Source of the DNA: Mimachlamys varia
Taxonomy: Eukaryota; Mollusca; Bivalvia; Pectinida; Pectinidae
Length of the DNA: 64,000 bases
Assembly: GCA_947623455.1 (NCBI GenBank)
Contig: OX392530.1
Coordinates: forward strand, 4,067,501 to 4,131,500
Direction of reading: 5' to 3'
Positions 10,994 through 22,283 of this stretch are shown here, one piece after another (within the stretch, counting starts at the first letter, position 1; every line of letters starts with the position of its first letter). Made by a program: the position numbers and the translations under genes. The notes under the pieces were generated by a model. The model was not told where the DNA came from, did no database searches, and saw nothing but the letters and a program-made list of their open reading frames with translations.

Positions 10994-11290
10994 GTCTAAT
11001 AAAAATACGATGCTTTTAACATGCCAGATACTGACTACAATGAAGAAACTGATATGCTTGGGGAAACTGATGTTAATTAGTTTTAACGTAGAGAATGTGG
11101 TCTTCTTCTAATATTATTACAGACCTTTTGTGCTATTATATGCATATATCTTGCATAAATCACTGTACGTAATATATTGATGCAGCCAAGTGTGTTGCAG
11201 ACACAGGGTATATTGGTGTATTTACAATCTTTATGACAGCACAGATCTGATGTCGACTGAAATACCATGCCAATCGCTTTGATGAGTAGA
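10994..11290 (+). repeat. R3 repeat, copy 1
   Basis: Shares CTTGGGGAAACTGATGTTAA and GTAGAGAATGTGGTCTTCTT with 15640-15700, and CAGGGTATATTGGTG-type sequence with about 16050-16105, where two insertions separate the blocks. The LINE at 7080-10985 abuts its left edge. Confidence 0.45.
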
Positions 11291-11667
11291 CGTTTGGTAT
11301 AAGTAGTACTACTTATTAGACATGTATATGCTGATGAAAAACATCATATATATTGAATTTATTTACACATTCAAGTAGTTTATATAGTAATAATGAAATG
11401 AACAAAGAAATGTTCAAAATAACTTAATCAGGCAAAACTACACATTCCTAAATGAAAATAATAACATACACGCACATTGTTATTGCTGCCAAACTTTATT
11501 GTTATTGTCATCAACACCGATGTCTGTCATAAGACAATTTAGCTGTAACAATTTCCTATAATATTCATTAACTTAATAGTACACTTGATGTATCAATACT
11601 AGCCCAAAAGCTTTGGATTCTAATGCACGTGTACCAGTGTTACTGAAATATTGCGATGTTCAAAACT
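11291..11667. other. No recognisable feature
   Basis: AT-rich DNA without a supported gene or repeat. Confidence 0.4.
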
Positions 11668-12090
11668 ATTGAATGAATTTAGTGACAAAATTCAAATTTA
11701 TGAAGAATCGAAGCGTGAATTTATTTGCTGAAGCCTACAATTTACCAGTTTAGATAATATTTTAATACGACGTCTGAAACTTGGGTAGCCCTGGTGACAA
11801 GACACTTTTAACAAAGCACCGGGGCTTGTTAAAACTGTCTTAGCTGTACTGTAAACCCCTATAGCAAGCAGTATAGCATATATAGAAATGCACATATGCT
11901 AATATGGGTCACAGCACAATGACCCATATCATACCAAAGCCCTGTCATCAGGGCTACCCCAGTTTCTGACGTCATATTAAAAGATGAACGAAACTAGTGC
12001 AGGATCTACCGATTGTAGGCTTCAGTAAGTCAATTCACTCTTCGATTCTTCATAATTTTGAACTTTTCTCTCTACTCATTCAACTTTCAA
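11668..12090. mobile_element. Foldback / MITE-like inverted repeat element (about 420 bp)
   Basis: Long imperfect terminal inverted repeats: GAAGAATCGAAGCGTGAA and GCTGAAGCCTACAAT on the left are mirrored as ATTGTAGGCTTCAG and TTCGATTCTTC on the right. An inner pair surrounds GGGTAGCCCTGGTGACA / TGTCATCAGGGCTACCC. Each arm is about 130 bp or more. There is no transposase, so it would be non-autonomous. Confidence 0.6.
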
Positions 12091-13394
12091 TAATATCTCC
12101 CTGGAGAGGGCAAGCTCGAATTAGAATTATGGTGTTGACTGTACCTATCAATGCACGTAATTACTTCTGTGTTACAAATTAAAAAGAAAACACACGCCAA
12201 CTGTCAACACAGTTTGTAATTGATACAATTAAAACACCTTTATAGCAGGATATATATATTTAAACTACTAATTACTTGATAAAGCGACAAAACTCTAGTT
12301 CCAACTATTGAACATGAATATGGGCTATCGATGAGGTGGAAATTAAACCTTGGGAGATCAAAAAGAACATAAAAGGCACAGAAAACGCGCATGTTATTAT
12401 TGAACTGTACGCATTATGATATTTGCTTGCAAAGCTCTAGCCTTCAAATAGATCATTGATACCTGACACACACACAGTTGAATGATTCGAAAAATCCGAG
12501 AATTCAGAATTTTGCATGAAAACAAACATAGAATGAATTAATAATTTACTTGGCTTTTGATTTTTGATATTTCTATGAAATTAATTATTGTTTGCTATTA
12601 ATACGACAGAATAGGAAGTGTAATAACATATTATTTCAGGTGACAACTAACCAGCAGGAAAAAGCATTCAAAAGAGTCCTTAAAGAGTATCGTATATCAG
12701 TTCATCGGCGGCAGCTGTGATATAACAGTGTAAAGAGGATTAAAAGTGAATTCATTCAAGGTAAATACATTTTACATTAAGTAACGCTCAACGCATGTAT
12801 GATTTTTTACAAAGATATAAAATATACTTAATTAAAATGCATTTTGTACCGCGAATTCAATATGTCATGTACGTCAATTTCGATGCTAAATATGTTTCTA
12901 AAGAGAGAAATAATATAGGCTTTACCTGATGCCCAATTCCTATAGTACAAAGGATGATTACATTGTGCGGAAATGTCAGACCATATATCTTTTTTAGTAT
13001 CCAAGCGAACAGGCTCTTGATTAGCAAGAATAGCAACGACAGAGTATGGTTACTGATTTCAAATTGTTATCTTTAGAAAAACGCTAATAAACAAATAAAG
13101 GGCGGACGATATATCAAGGACCATGGAGGGGACTATTACTTTACCTGCCTTCTGTCCGTCTGTCTGTAACCTTTTTAGGGTTTCCGTGCATTATCGCTGC
13201 AACGTGTGCATAAATTGAACCGGAATTTGATATACAGATACATACATGGGGATATCTTGGTCAAGTCCCTGTAATTTGTTTAATGAATCATTGCAAATAA
13301 AGAGCTTGCGGCGGGCCATTAGGGGGTATGTATTGCTTCAGCAATACTCAATTTTCTTTTTTAAAACTAATGTCTCACCTTGTTGCACGTGTCA
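12091..13394. other. Mostly unannotated
   Basis: No supported gene. 13083-13130 carries the R2 edge motif ACGATATATCAAGGACCA also seen at about 4350. ATTCAAG|GTAAATAC at about 12760 resembles a splice donor, but nothing else supports an exon. Confidence 0.35.
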
Positions 13395-14260
13395 ATTAAG
13401 GCACAGAGTGCATGTGCATACGTCATCTTGCAAGTTACATCCTGCTTCGTCAGCTGTCCCCCGTAATCAAGTCAATGCTTACAGAAATTATCATCTCCAG
13501 AATCGTATATAACCATTACAACGTTCCTTGAAACAGTTCAGTGATTCTTCCTGCCTACAAACTTTTCATTTTGTCATTGAAACACATATACATATGTAGT
13601 GTTTATTAGTTTTCATAGAAACGTTCAATTTAAACAAAAGCCGGTACAAAAAGGCGATCACCTTTATCAGCCGGCCCTCGTCAGTTTACGTGACGTTGCT
13701 TGGCAACGTTGAAAGGAAATGTTTAAAAACTGTGCTTTGTAAAGTTTTTGGCCATATTTAGAATTCATAGCAGTTATTTTAAAATAATTGCAAGCACTGG
13801 TGTCATGTTTGTAAATAACATAGGTATATGATGACAATTTTGTCTGCAAATATTTTACATACCCTTATGGAACTAAAACAATGACATCAATTCTTAAATA
13901 AATTCATATGTTTTAGCTTTCGATAATTGACATACTGGAAGAAACGAATACAGAACTGTATTATTGTTCAAAGAAGTAATAAGCAATGCGCATGTACGGT
14001 CACGGTTAGAATAATTATTTATCTCTCTTTAACTTCAAAATAAAGAAGAAATAATAATGAGCTGTAATAATACCATCGACGGGGAGCAGCTGCAGATCCA
14101 AGCACTATATTTGAAAACAACTAACGAAATATTTCCTTCATGTCACAACAGTTGTATACTCGCCTCATTAAACACCATTAGCTTCAAATTATCAACTTAT
14201 TCAGCCCACTCAAGGCGCATGTTTTTTTGTTCTATTTTGTACAAGAAATAATAAGAAAAC
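13395..14260 (+). repeat. R2 dispersed repeat, copy 2
   Basis: Second copy of the repeat at 5220-6250 without the embedded R1 fragment. It includes GTCAATGCTTACAGAAATTA, TTTATCAGCCGGCCCTCGTC and ACTCGCCTCATTAAACACCA, the last also at 6170-6190. Confidence 0.55.
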
Positions 14261-14399
14261 AAAACAACGGTTTTAAATCAAAACGGTAGAAGGGAATTTG
14301 AAGATAATTGATGATTTGTTTCAGGAAAACTCCGGCTTTCCTACACCACTAAACCCCGACCCGTCCTTCAACGGTCAAAGTTGTCAGTAGAAATTTCGC

Positions 14400-14650
14400 A
14401 TTAATCACGAACCAGATGATACCAAAGGGCCAACAAAACCATAATCCGAACTCAAAATCGATTTAACCAGGGGCAATATAGGAACAAAGGAAAGCTTTAC
14501 ATGGAGACTTTCGTAAAAGCACAAGAGAATAGGACCAGGTGTTCCGGAAGAGTAAGCGTCTTCTGCTTCATCGACGACACCCGCCATGTAAATCTTGGTC
14601 ACATCCAAGTAAGCATCAATCCTCAAAATGAGAACCACATTCATCACATA
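14400..14650 (-). repeat. R1 tail, reverse orientation
   Basis: Reverse complement of the RT element tail (compare 2930-3110), with very similar sequence around the GAAGCAGAAGACGCTTACTC block. Non-coding. Confidence 0.6.
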
Positions 14651-15004
14651 CTAAACATTGCCAAACCAAACGAACCTTTTTTTCCGGATCTGAGGGACGG
14701 ATCCATATTAAATATAAAACGGATGTGTGTAGAGGATGATATGATCTTGACTGACTATTCGGGAGAACAACACTTGACACACATAATCAACACTATCTCT
14801 TCCAAAATACCGGTATCTCATAAGCGATCATTTCAATTTTTGACACAAACGTAAGTCCTTAGTTTTACCCTGGGATGTAGGCGACAAAATCTACGATGCC
14901 CTCTGGCGGACACTTCTTTTTGACCAATCACAACATTGCTTTATTGTTTTTTGTTGTTTGTCTTTTCACTAATAAACAGGCTCTAAAAGTAGATAACTGC
15001 TGAT
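14651..15004. other. No recognisable feature
   Basis: Unassigned sequence between two R1 fragments. Confidence 0.35.
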
Positions 15005-15275
15005 TGATTTCGTAGTCCCCGAGGTTTGCTGGAGCCTCTATAGCCACAGTTATCTCATTGGAGTAGTGGCACGGTACATGATATACACATTTTCGTAGTT
15101 CAAGCTTTGAAATTATACAGATCAAGTTTAATTTTACTTCTAAATTCATAATTTAAAGGGGTTTTACGCACCTGACCCTTCCACTTCTACATTAGTTTAG
15201 AAATATTGGATTTTCACCTTTTGGCCCCTAGCATCATTGAGCTGCAGCATATGTGTGTTACATTATCTTTAACTC
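15005..15275 (+). repeat. R1 repeat fragment
   Basis: Contains CCGAGGTTTGCTGGAGCCTC and TTTTCACCTTTTGGCCCCTA. The same blocks lie around the RT remnants in the palindrome arms (31150-31260 reverse, 32040-32300). Confidence 0.55.
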
Positions 15276-15639
15276 ATACAATGTATACACACAATAAAGA
15301 AAGAGAACACTCAATAAATAACACAGAATAACAAAACACGAAGTATACACTCAGACAGCAGAAGGATTCCACCTTGGCATAACAAACTTGATATAAAAGA
15401 ACACATTGTTACGGGAGCTCTTGATTAAAGATACTAAGTTTTTAGAGATTTCTTCTCTCAAATTGAATGTGAATTTTAAGATACTGTTAAATTCTGTGGA
15501 AGATTACCATCCAAAATATGAGAGTTAGATGCGGAATACAATCAATTCCAATCAAATAATGGACTGAGAAGTAACTAACTTATTCTAACAAAGCTACGAT
15601 ACTACAAACATACCAAATACTAGCTACAACGAAGAAACT
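15276..15639. other. No recognisable feature
   Basis: AT-rich DNA with no supported gene or repeat. Confidence 0.35.
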
Positions 15640-16110
15640 GATATACTTGGGGAAACTGATGTTAAGAATTGTTAACGTAGAGAATGTGGTCTTCTTTTTA
15701 ATATTATCAACAGCTGTTACAGCTACAGACCAACATCGTAACAAACAACTCTTTAACAAACTATTTTAATTTGCATTAACAAACTTTAATGCCTATTCCT
15801 AATCAATATATAGTATCTAGTTACTTCGTGTTTTTATAGCGTAAATATACACTTAAAACTGGAAATCTACAATTCAGAGAAAAGTTGATAAAATAATGTA
15901 GGGGTATCTTCTTTCATTATTATCATTTACTGAAGGTGTGTCTATGGCATTTTGTGCTACAATATTCCTGTATCGTGCATAGTGTAACCACAGTATATTG
16001 ATTCAACCATTGGCTTGATGTGTTTTTCGTTTGATAAACGCCCCCATGCTGCGGGAGACAGGGTATGTTAGTGCATTTGCCATATTTATAATAGCGCCGA
16101 TATGGGCCCG
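15640..16110 (+). repeat. R3 repeat, copy 2
   Basis: Diverged and interrupted copy of 11030-11260 (see there). Confidence 0.4.
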
Positions 16111-16393
16111 TATTCATGAAAGCATTTTCATGCTCAAGCATGAATTTAATTCTCAAGCCGAATTTTCTTGTTTCGGCTAAAATTAATAAAAACAAAAGTT
16201 CATTCTGTTCCTGATTTGAAAAATGATTCAGGAAACTCAAAGCAAAAACAGTTCCTTGTGTTTTTATTTAACTTTTGCATCGTTTGACGTGGTTTAGGTT
16301 AGTTAGAGGAAAACTAATATGAACACAGAATCCATGCTTGAACATTATAGCAACCTCACCTATTTGGAGAATGTTTATCAGAAAGCCCCCATC

Positions 16394-16414
16394 ACCCCCC
16401 CCCCCCCCCCCCCC
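16394..16414 (+). repeat. Poly-C tract
   Basis: Long run of C immediately before a reverse-oriented R1 tail. Similar C/G runs sit at 24470-24479, 39050 (G), 43367 (C) and 59195-59213 (C). Confidence 0.8.
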
Positions 16415-16439
16415 TCACCCACACATTAAACTATAAGAG

Positions 16440-16600
16440 AATACCGAAGCGTCAACAAAACCATAATCCGATCTCAAACTCGATCAAGCTAGGGGCAAAA
16501 TTCGAACAACAGAAAGATCCACATGGAAACTCTTGTAAAAGTAAAAGAGAATACGACCAGATGTTCCGGAAGAGTAAGCGTCTTCTAACATCAAGTATCG
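16440..16600 (-). repeat. R1 tail, reverse orientation
   Basis: Short copy with CCATAATCCGATCTCAAACT and GGAAGAGTAAGCGTCTTC, the reverse complement of the RT element tail. Confidence 0.55.
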
Positions 16601-17380
16601 AAATGAAAATGAGAACCGAGTCAATCGGATGCTGCCAAGCAAAGGGATAAGGATATATATGTGGTAATATGAGGCTAGAACTGAAGTGGGTATTATTATT
16701 TGTGCTCGTCTCTCGATTCTTGACCTCCAAGATTTGAAAATAAAATCATAATACAAAGAAAGTTAATTTCTGTACAACTTAGCATCTATTGTTTGTTAAT
16801 ATTAAGCTGACGCTGACACTGATTAATATCAAATCTATATACATATATGTGTGCAACAAAGATCTCGGCAAACAACAAAAACATTAAATATAACCACCGA
16901 CCACAGAAACTTTCTATCCCAACATTTTGGGTTTTCACACGAACAGATTGATTTATCAAATAAGGTATGCGCAATGCTGAAGGTGCCGGATAAAATCAAC
17001 ATGATCAGCTTATAGCCAATAACATAGTTAGCAAGATTTAGTATATCAGATTCATATCAAAAGAATGATACGAGTTCTAGATTTTTCATTTCTCTCTAAT
17101 AACAATTATTATTATCCTAATATGAAAGAAAACAAATGCCAAATTATGAAGTTAATCATCGATACCAACTAATTTTGTCTTTGTCATCATCGCCAGATAA
17201 GTTGTAACAAAATCACCCCAATAAAAGAAATAGTCCAACACAATTTTCTCTTCAGATTGGCATATTTCATAAGTCAATTGATCATACATGATGTACAATT
17301 AGACTCTTTGAACTAATCTTAAGCTAAGAAGGTATATCGAGGGATTATGTGTGATCGTATACCGATCCCTTAGACCTCCA
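16601..17380. other. No recognisable feature
   Basis: AT-rich DNA without a supported gene or repeat. Confidence 0.35.
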
Positions 17381-17774
17381 TTAAAGGCTCAATATACGTA
17401 ACTTACGGCAAAACTTGAAGCGAAAACCAAGCCTAATAACTTATTATATTTATAGATTTAGTTAAGATTAACTGATATCAGCAATATTCAAGCTGAATTC
17501 TTTCGCGGTTACCGGTACAGCAGCAGTTGAAACACGCTATTTGTAAACACGCGTCCATTTCGAACTGTCTTCTAGCTTCGGTTTGTTGTTGAAGTGGGCC
17601 CCACCTGAATTATTTTGGATTTTGGATTTTTTTTTTCAATACGTTTTTGTTATTTACCGCTCAGGTTAACTTCGTTTTAGGCTTATTTTTGCATGGTTTT
17701 CAATTTGATTTCTTTTTTTTAAATTTTTCAGAATCACGAACATTTCCCTGAAGTTACGTATATTGGGCCTTTAA
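17381..17774. mobile_element. TTAA-flanked MITE, copy 1 (394 bp)
   Basis: TTAA followed by AGGCTCAATATACGTAACTT and ended by the inverted AAGTTACGTATATTGGGCCT plus TTAA. A second copy lies in intron 7 of SLC1 gene B (27003-27378) and a truncated third one in the right arm (56173-56445). TTAA target sites are typical of piggyBac-type elements. No transposase is encoded. Confidence 0.75.
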
Positions 17775-18734
17775 AATGAAAATTTTATGAAAAAACTGTG
17801 ATGTGACGAGACCACCATTAGTGGTACACACCACCTGGCTCCTGAACAGGCTCGGGTACCAGCTATATACTAATTGTATGTAACAGCAGTCGCATCTAAG
17901 TGTCAGTAAAGCATTAAGTTATGGATATTGACTTGTGTATATGTCCGACTCATTGTTAACGACTTTTTTATGATAATTCAACTTTTTTTTCAAATGATCG
18001 TTATGGTACCATATGCGTGTACAATTTTTAAGGCAGTTACTTTCGTTTAAACCTTAAAAAACAATAAAATTCAATTCTCACTTTGAGGACGTGACATTAA
18101 CTGTGACATGACCTTTTTTTGCATGGCGGGTGCCGTTGTCGCTATTATTATTTTCAAATACACGGCAATGTTATTTTGGTGTCCTCATATCATTCTTGAA
18201 GTTGTGAAAGCAAGTTTAAATTACATTTGTAAAAGATTGTACATTATGGGCGTAAATGCGTCATGACAACATCGTACATGTAATATTGGTGGAAATTAAC
18301 TTTTGATGATAATACTTGCTTTTAGTTTCCAAAAGACGACCTTTATGTTATATATACTCTGAGATATTTTGGAAAAGAAAGTGTTTAGCAACTAACTTAC
18401 ACAAATTGTGATGTTGTTAAAACAAAATGAATAAGAATAAAATCAGAAAACCCTGAACATTTCAAAAGTTGACAATACTTTTTTCTGGTAATAATCGCAA
18501 GGTTCTTCTTTTTAGTTCACTTTTGTTTTTAAGCGAGCTCATTTTTTAAACAATTGGATGATTAAAAAAATGCACGACATATTTATTACGAAATCGACAT
18601 GTATTCTTCTTACTTAACATGTATATGTACATTCGCCATACTGTATTTGTTATCATATTTTAAAGTGAAAAAATTCACGTGACAATTCAACGTTCGTGTC
18701 ATTGAATTTATGTGCAATATATATATGGGAGTGG
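17775..18734. other. No recognisable feature
   Basis: AT-rich intergenic sequence upstream of SLC1 gene B, with no supported gene or repeat. Confidence 0.35.
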
Positions 18735-18891
18735 TCTGTCATTGCGTCGGTCATACGATACAATCGAAGTATAGGCTTCGTGTGGACTTCACCAAATGTA
18801 ACATTTGCTGTGAACACTTTCTTTAAAGGATATTAGTCTTTAAGTATTTAACATTTTTGCGGTGGAAAATTAGAGTTACATAATACCACTA
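18735..18891 (+). other. Possible 5' non-coding exon of SLC1 gene B
   Basis: A TATATATATGG stretch at about 18718 lies upstream of a segment ending in ACTAAG|GTAAGCA, a strong donor-like sequence. The next good acceptor before an ATG in frame with the transporter is at 21866-21867. This would give a 5' UTR exon and a roughly 3-kb first intron. Transcript data are needed; the evidence is only the splice-like signals and position. Confidence 0.2.
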
Positions 18892-19126
18892 AGGTAAGCA
18901 TTGTTCGTCTTTATCTCCGTATTGTTTTATCACTAACGATTATTAGATTGCAAGATATGCAGTTCTCGTTATCATAATATGATAACTTGAATGTGAGGTC
19001 ATGCCAGAAAATATAATCGCCGTTGAATCGATTTATCAGCAATACATTATTTTCATTGTTTTCCCAATTGTTATATCGTACGGAAATATATTTGACAAGT
19101 GACAAATATGCCTAAGCGATAATCTG
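18892..19126. other. No recognisable feature
   Basis: Short AT-rich stretch before a SINE. If 18735-18891 is an exon, this is the start of its intron. Confidence 0.3.
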
Positions 19127-19300
19127 TGGGCCTTGGTGGCCTAGTGGTTTAAAGTGTTCCGACATTCTACTTCTAGCACTCCACCTCTTGGTTGCGAGTT
19201 TGAAACGTTGCCAGGTATTGACCGTAGGTCGGTGGATTTGGCTTTCCTCCTCCTCCAACACCTGGCAATGACCCTGGCTGTTAATAGGACGTAATACAAA
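19127..19300 (+). repeat. tRNA-derived SINE
   Basis: GGTGGCCTAGTGGTTTAAAG fits an A box and GAGTTTGAAAC is a degenerate B box. These are followed by GGTCGGTGGATTTGGCTTTC-type central sequence and the tail TGACCCTGGCTGTTAATAGG. The same tail occurs at 24905 and, inverted, at about 58770. Confidence 0.6.
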
Positions 19301-19489
19301 GTAAACCAAGCAATCATCTGATCCCACACTGCTTTGTGTTAGCATGTATATTCTCTGTTCTTACTAATTGTTTAAAAGCTTTCATTTTTGCAATGGTTCT
19401 GGTGTTTTGTTTTAATATTTTGCTAAAGAAGACAAGTAACTTGCTAATAAATGGTTTAGGCGTTTGAATAGTTATGACCAATAGCCTTT

Positions 19490-19680
19490 CACCACTTGGT
19501 AGAGGGTACGAGTCTTACGTTAGACAATCGCCTGATACTTGCCGCAGGTCAGAAGATTTTCTTGGAGTTCTCTAGTTTCCCTCTATTACCAAATTATGGC
19601 ACAACATTTAATGACTGTAGTTGTTAATACGACCGAAAATGCAACCCAAACTAAACTAAACTAAACCCAGTGCAATTAAA
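19490..19680 (+). repeat. Diverged SINE-like repeat
   Basis: CACTTGGTAGAGGGTACGAG, GCCGCAGGTCAGAAGATTTT and a terminal run of AAACTAAACTAAACTAAACC suggest an old SINE of the same general type. Confidence 0.35.
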
Positions 19681-20650
19681 ACTGTTAAAGACTATTTCTA
19701 TTTAATTATGATTAAAGATGGTTAGTGGTCAATTCAAAAGCGCTCCAAAAATGTATCTACATGTACATGCATTTACGTTTGTTTATTTACGTGCTGTGAC
19801 GTTCTGAATGTTCCTTGACAAACACATATACCAGGGATAGATGCTAATTTTGGCCTTCTGCTGCCTACATATACCATCGATAATTTTCATTGGTTTGGTT
19901 TATATAAACGATGTTTCTATGCCACCATGCGTTTCTTTTTTAAAAAAAACTTAAAAAGTATCATGTTTTGTATAAATCAATCCTACAAATAATAAAAATT
20001 GCACATCACTTAATTGATAACTAGATCGTTGTGACCTTTAATTGCAAAGGACAGACAGTGGCAAAATCATCTGCGTAAAAATGACCTGAACCGTCTTTCG
20101 ATTTTAAATTTTTGTTGTCATTAGATATTTAAAATTCACGAATTATATCATTTTAACATCGTTGCATTGTGTAGGTTAACATGTTGACATGGAAATATTG
20201 ATTTTGTTAGTATTTAATCCAGCTTCCTTTTGATTAAAATGGTTTTGCTACCTGGCTCTATATATAAAACGATATTCAATAATTTTGAGTATTTCGTTGG
20301 CCAATCCAATGCATTTCATATACAGGCATGAATTAGTTAAACTATTTGTCCGGTGATGTCATGAACTAATACACGTTTCCTTAGAAACGATTGTGCCCAA
20401 GCATTCATGTGATTTTGATTGAAGCGTTTTGTTTACATAAAGACGACATTTTCTGACTGTAGACATTACTGCCTGTTAGACATTTTCTGAGAAGATGTCA
20501 TAACGCGAAGATAACTGTTAAAGGAGATTAATGTAACACAAAGAATATGTTAAATTCAACAGAATTAAAGTAACACAAGGGGATTTACGATGACTTAGAA
20601 ATGAGTGATGAACACACTACAGAATTGTTTCGTTACAGAAGGTAACAAAA
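19681..20650. other. No recognisable feature
   Basis: AT-rich intergenic sequence upstream of SLC1 gene B, with no supported gene or repeat. Confidence 0.35.
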
Positions 20651-20768
20651 CAGTCAATAGTAAAAACAGTTTTCCCTCGGTTTTGGGACCAACCTGGTGA
20701 ACTATTTCCCGCGGCCTCTGACTTTGGGAAAAAGTTCACCCCGGGAAAACAATTTTGACTATTGACTG
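20651..20768. mobile_element. Short foldback MITE (118 bp)
   Basis: CAGTCAATAGTAAAAACAGT ends are mirrored by ACAATTTTGACTATTGACTG, with a GGGACCAACCTGGTGAACTA core. A relative with the same core lies at 21586-21755. Confidence 0.6.
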
Positions 20769-21585
20769 ATAGGGCATGAATTAACTGTATAATGTTTATA
20801 TAAATAGATGAAACTGAAATTATTGAAGGTCTTCCCTTGTTTGGTTACAACAACTATGCCTATATATATGCTGTGTTGTATAGTTTTCTCGACTCTGGTT
20901 TTCGTTTCCTAACTTCCATTGCTTGTCGATACCACTCATTCGTGAGTGAATTAAACGCCTGCATAATTGTTGATAGTAATCTATTTTGTGAGCAGGGTTG
21001 ACACAATAGAGTCCTAAGAATAGGTAGTAATCGTTCCCTGTTGTGGTTGAACACGCCCCTAATTGACACAGTAGTCATCCTATATTTGAATCCCTGAAAT
21101 GATAAAATCAGAACTGATGTATGTAACCAGGATAATTGAACTTGCTCATTGGCTGTTAAACAAAAATTGGTAGCCAACTTATGAAACTTAGAGCATTAAG
21201 GCTGAAATCTAAAGAGAAATAACCTATACGATTTGTAATATGTCAGTCATCTACTTTGCATCTGATGGCTGATAAATGACTTTAATGTTCAGTTTATGTT
21301 TATACCAAGGTCATACGGAGCTTTATTTCTCTGTAACTGGTTAATGAGAGAGATGCCGGTCTCGTATACATACAGATGTGGTCATCCAAAACCGCATGTA
21401 CTACAACCATAATGATAAGTGCATGACTCTAGGGTATGTTTCTTTAACGTTTTACATTCACTTTTGTACATTCTTCTAGCCTAGCAACGATCATTTACAT
21501 TTTACGCAAGTATGCCTCTCCATATTCAGTCCAGGAGACACCAAGTTCTACAAGATCTTTGTATAGGAATGAACTATGTATAAAA
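20769..21585. other. No supported gene
   Basis: A 105-codon minus-strand frame (20860-21177) is open, but shows no recognisable domain and no supporting context. Confidence 0.3.
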
Positions 21586-21755
21586 GGTAACAAAACAGTG
21601 TATTCAGGTCCATTTAGTCAATAATCTAACCCGTTTTCCTCCAAGTTAGGACCAACCTGGTGAACTACTCCCCAAAACATTGGTAAATGGTTCACTAGAT
21701 TGGTCCCAACACCTCGGGAAATCAGTTTTGACTATTGAATGAAAGGGTATGAATA
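21586..21755. mobile_element. Foldback MITE relative
   Basis: Shares AAGGTAACAAAACAGT, GGACCAACCTGGTGAACTA and TTTTGACTATTGA with 20641-20768. It lies about 110 bp upstream of the first coding exon of SLC1 gene B, in the putative first intron or promoter. Confidence 0.5.
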
Positions 21756-21867
21756 CTTATTACTGACCAAGACAACATAAGCATTAACTATCTGATAGCC
21801 AACTTCAAAGAGGCATCGAACTTACTACTGATCCTTTTATTTCATTTATCTTATCTATTTGTTTCAG

Positions 21868-22283
21868 ATGGCTGGGCGATCCTATGTAAAATATATACGG
21901 CGAAACCTGCTTGTTCTGCTCATGATGCTATCAATGGTAATAGGAATGTGTCTTGGCTGTATATTAAGATCATCGTGGTCGCCATCGAGCAAAAGAAAAC
22001 TTTTTTATCTGAAGTTCCCGGCAGAAATCATGCTAAACACACTACGGATGGTGTCTGTGCCTCTTGTCGTCTCAAGTATTGTCTCTTCATTGGCCTCGTT
22101 ATCGATTAGAACTTCCGGTAATATCGGGCTGAAGGCTTTGGTGTACTACCTGGTAACAACGGTCACTGCTACCATCACTGGAACCGTTGCAATTATTATT
22201 ATTTCTATCGGTAAAGACCAAGAACAGACCGGAGAACTTGCCACTGAAATTAACCAACTAGATTCACTGCTTGATATGATAAG
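21868..22283 (+). CDS. SLC1 gene B exon 1 (TM1-TM3)
   Basis: Starts at ATG directly after TTTCAG (a splice acceptor, so a 5' UTR exon is likely upstream) and ends ATAAG|GTAACA. Encodes MAGRSYVKYIRRNLL through three hydrophobic segments to the start of the TM3-TM4 loop. Confidence 0.88.

Noticed and set aside
14501..14854. 117-codon plus-strand frame
   Set aside because: Antisense reading of an R1 tail copy; similar frames appear in other R1 fragments.
20860..21177. 105-codon minus-strand frame upstream of SLC1 gene B
   Set aside because: No recognisable motif, no splice or promoter context, antisense to the putative first intron.
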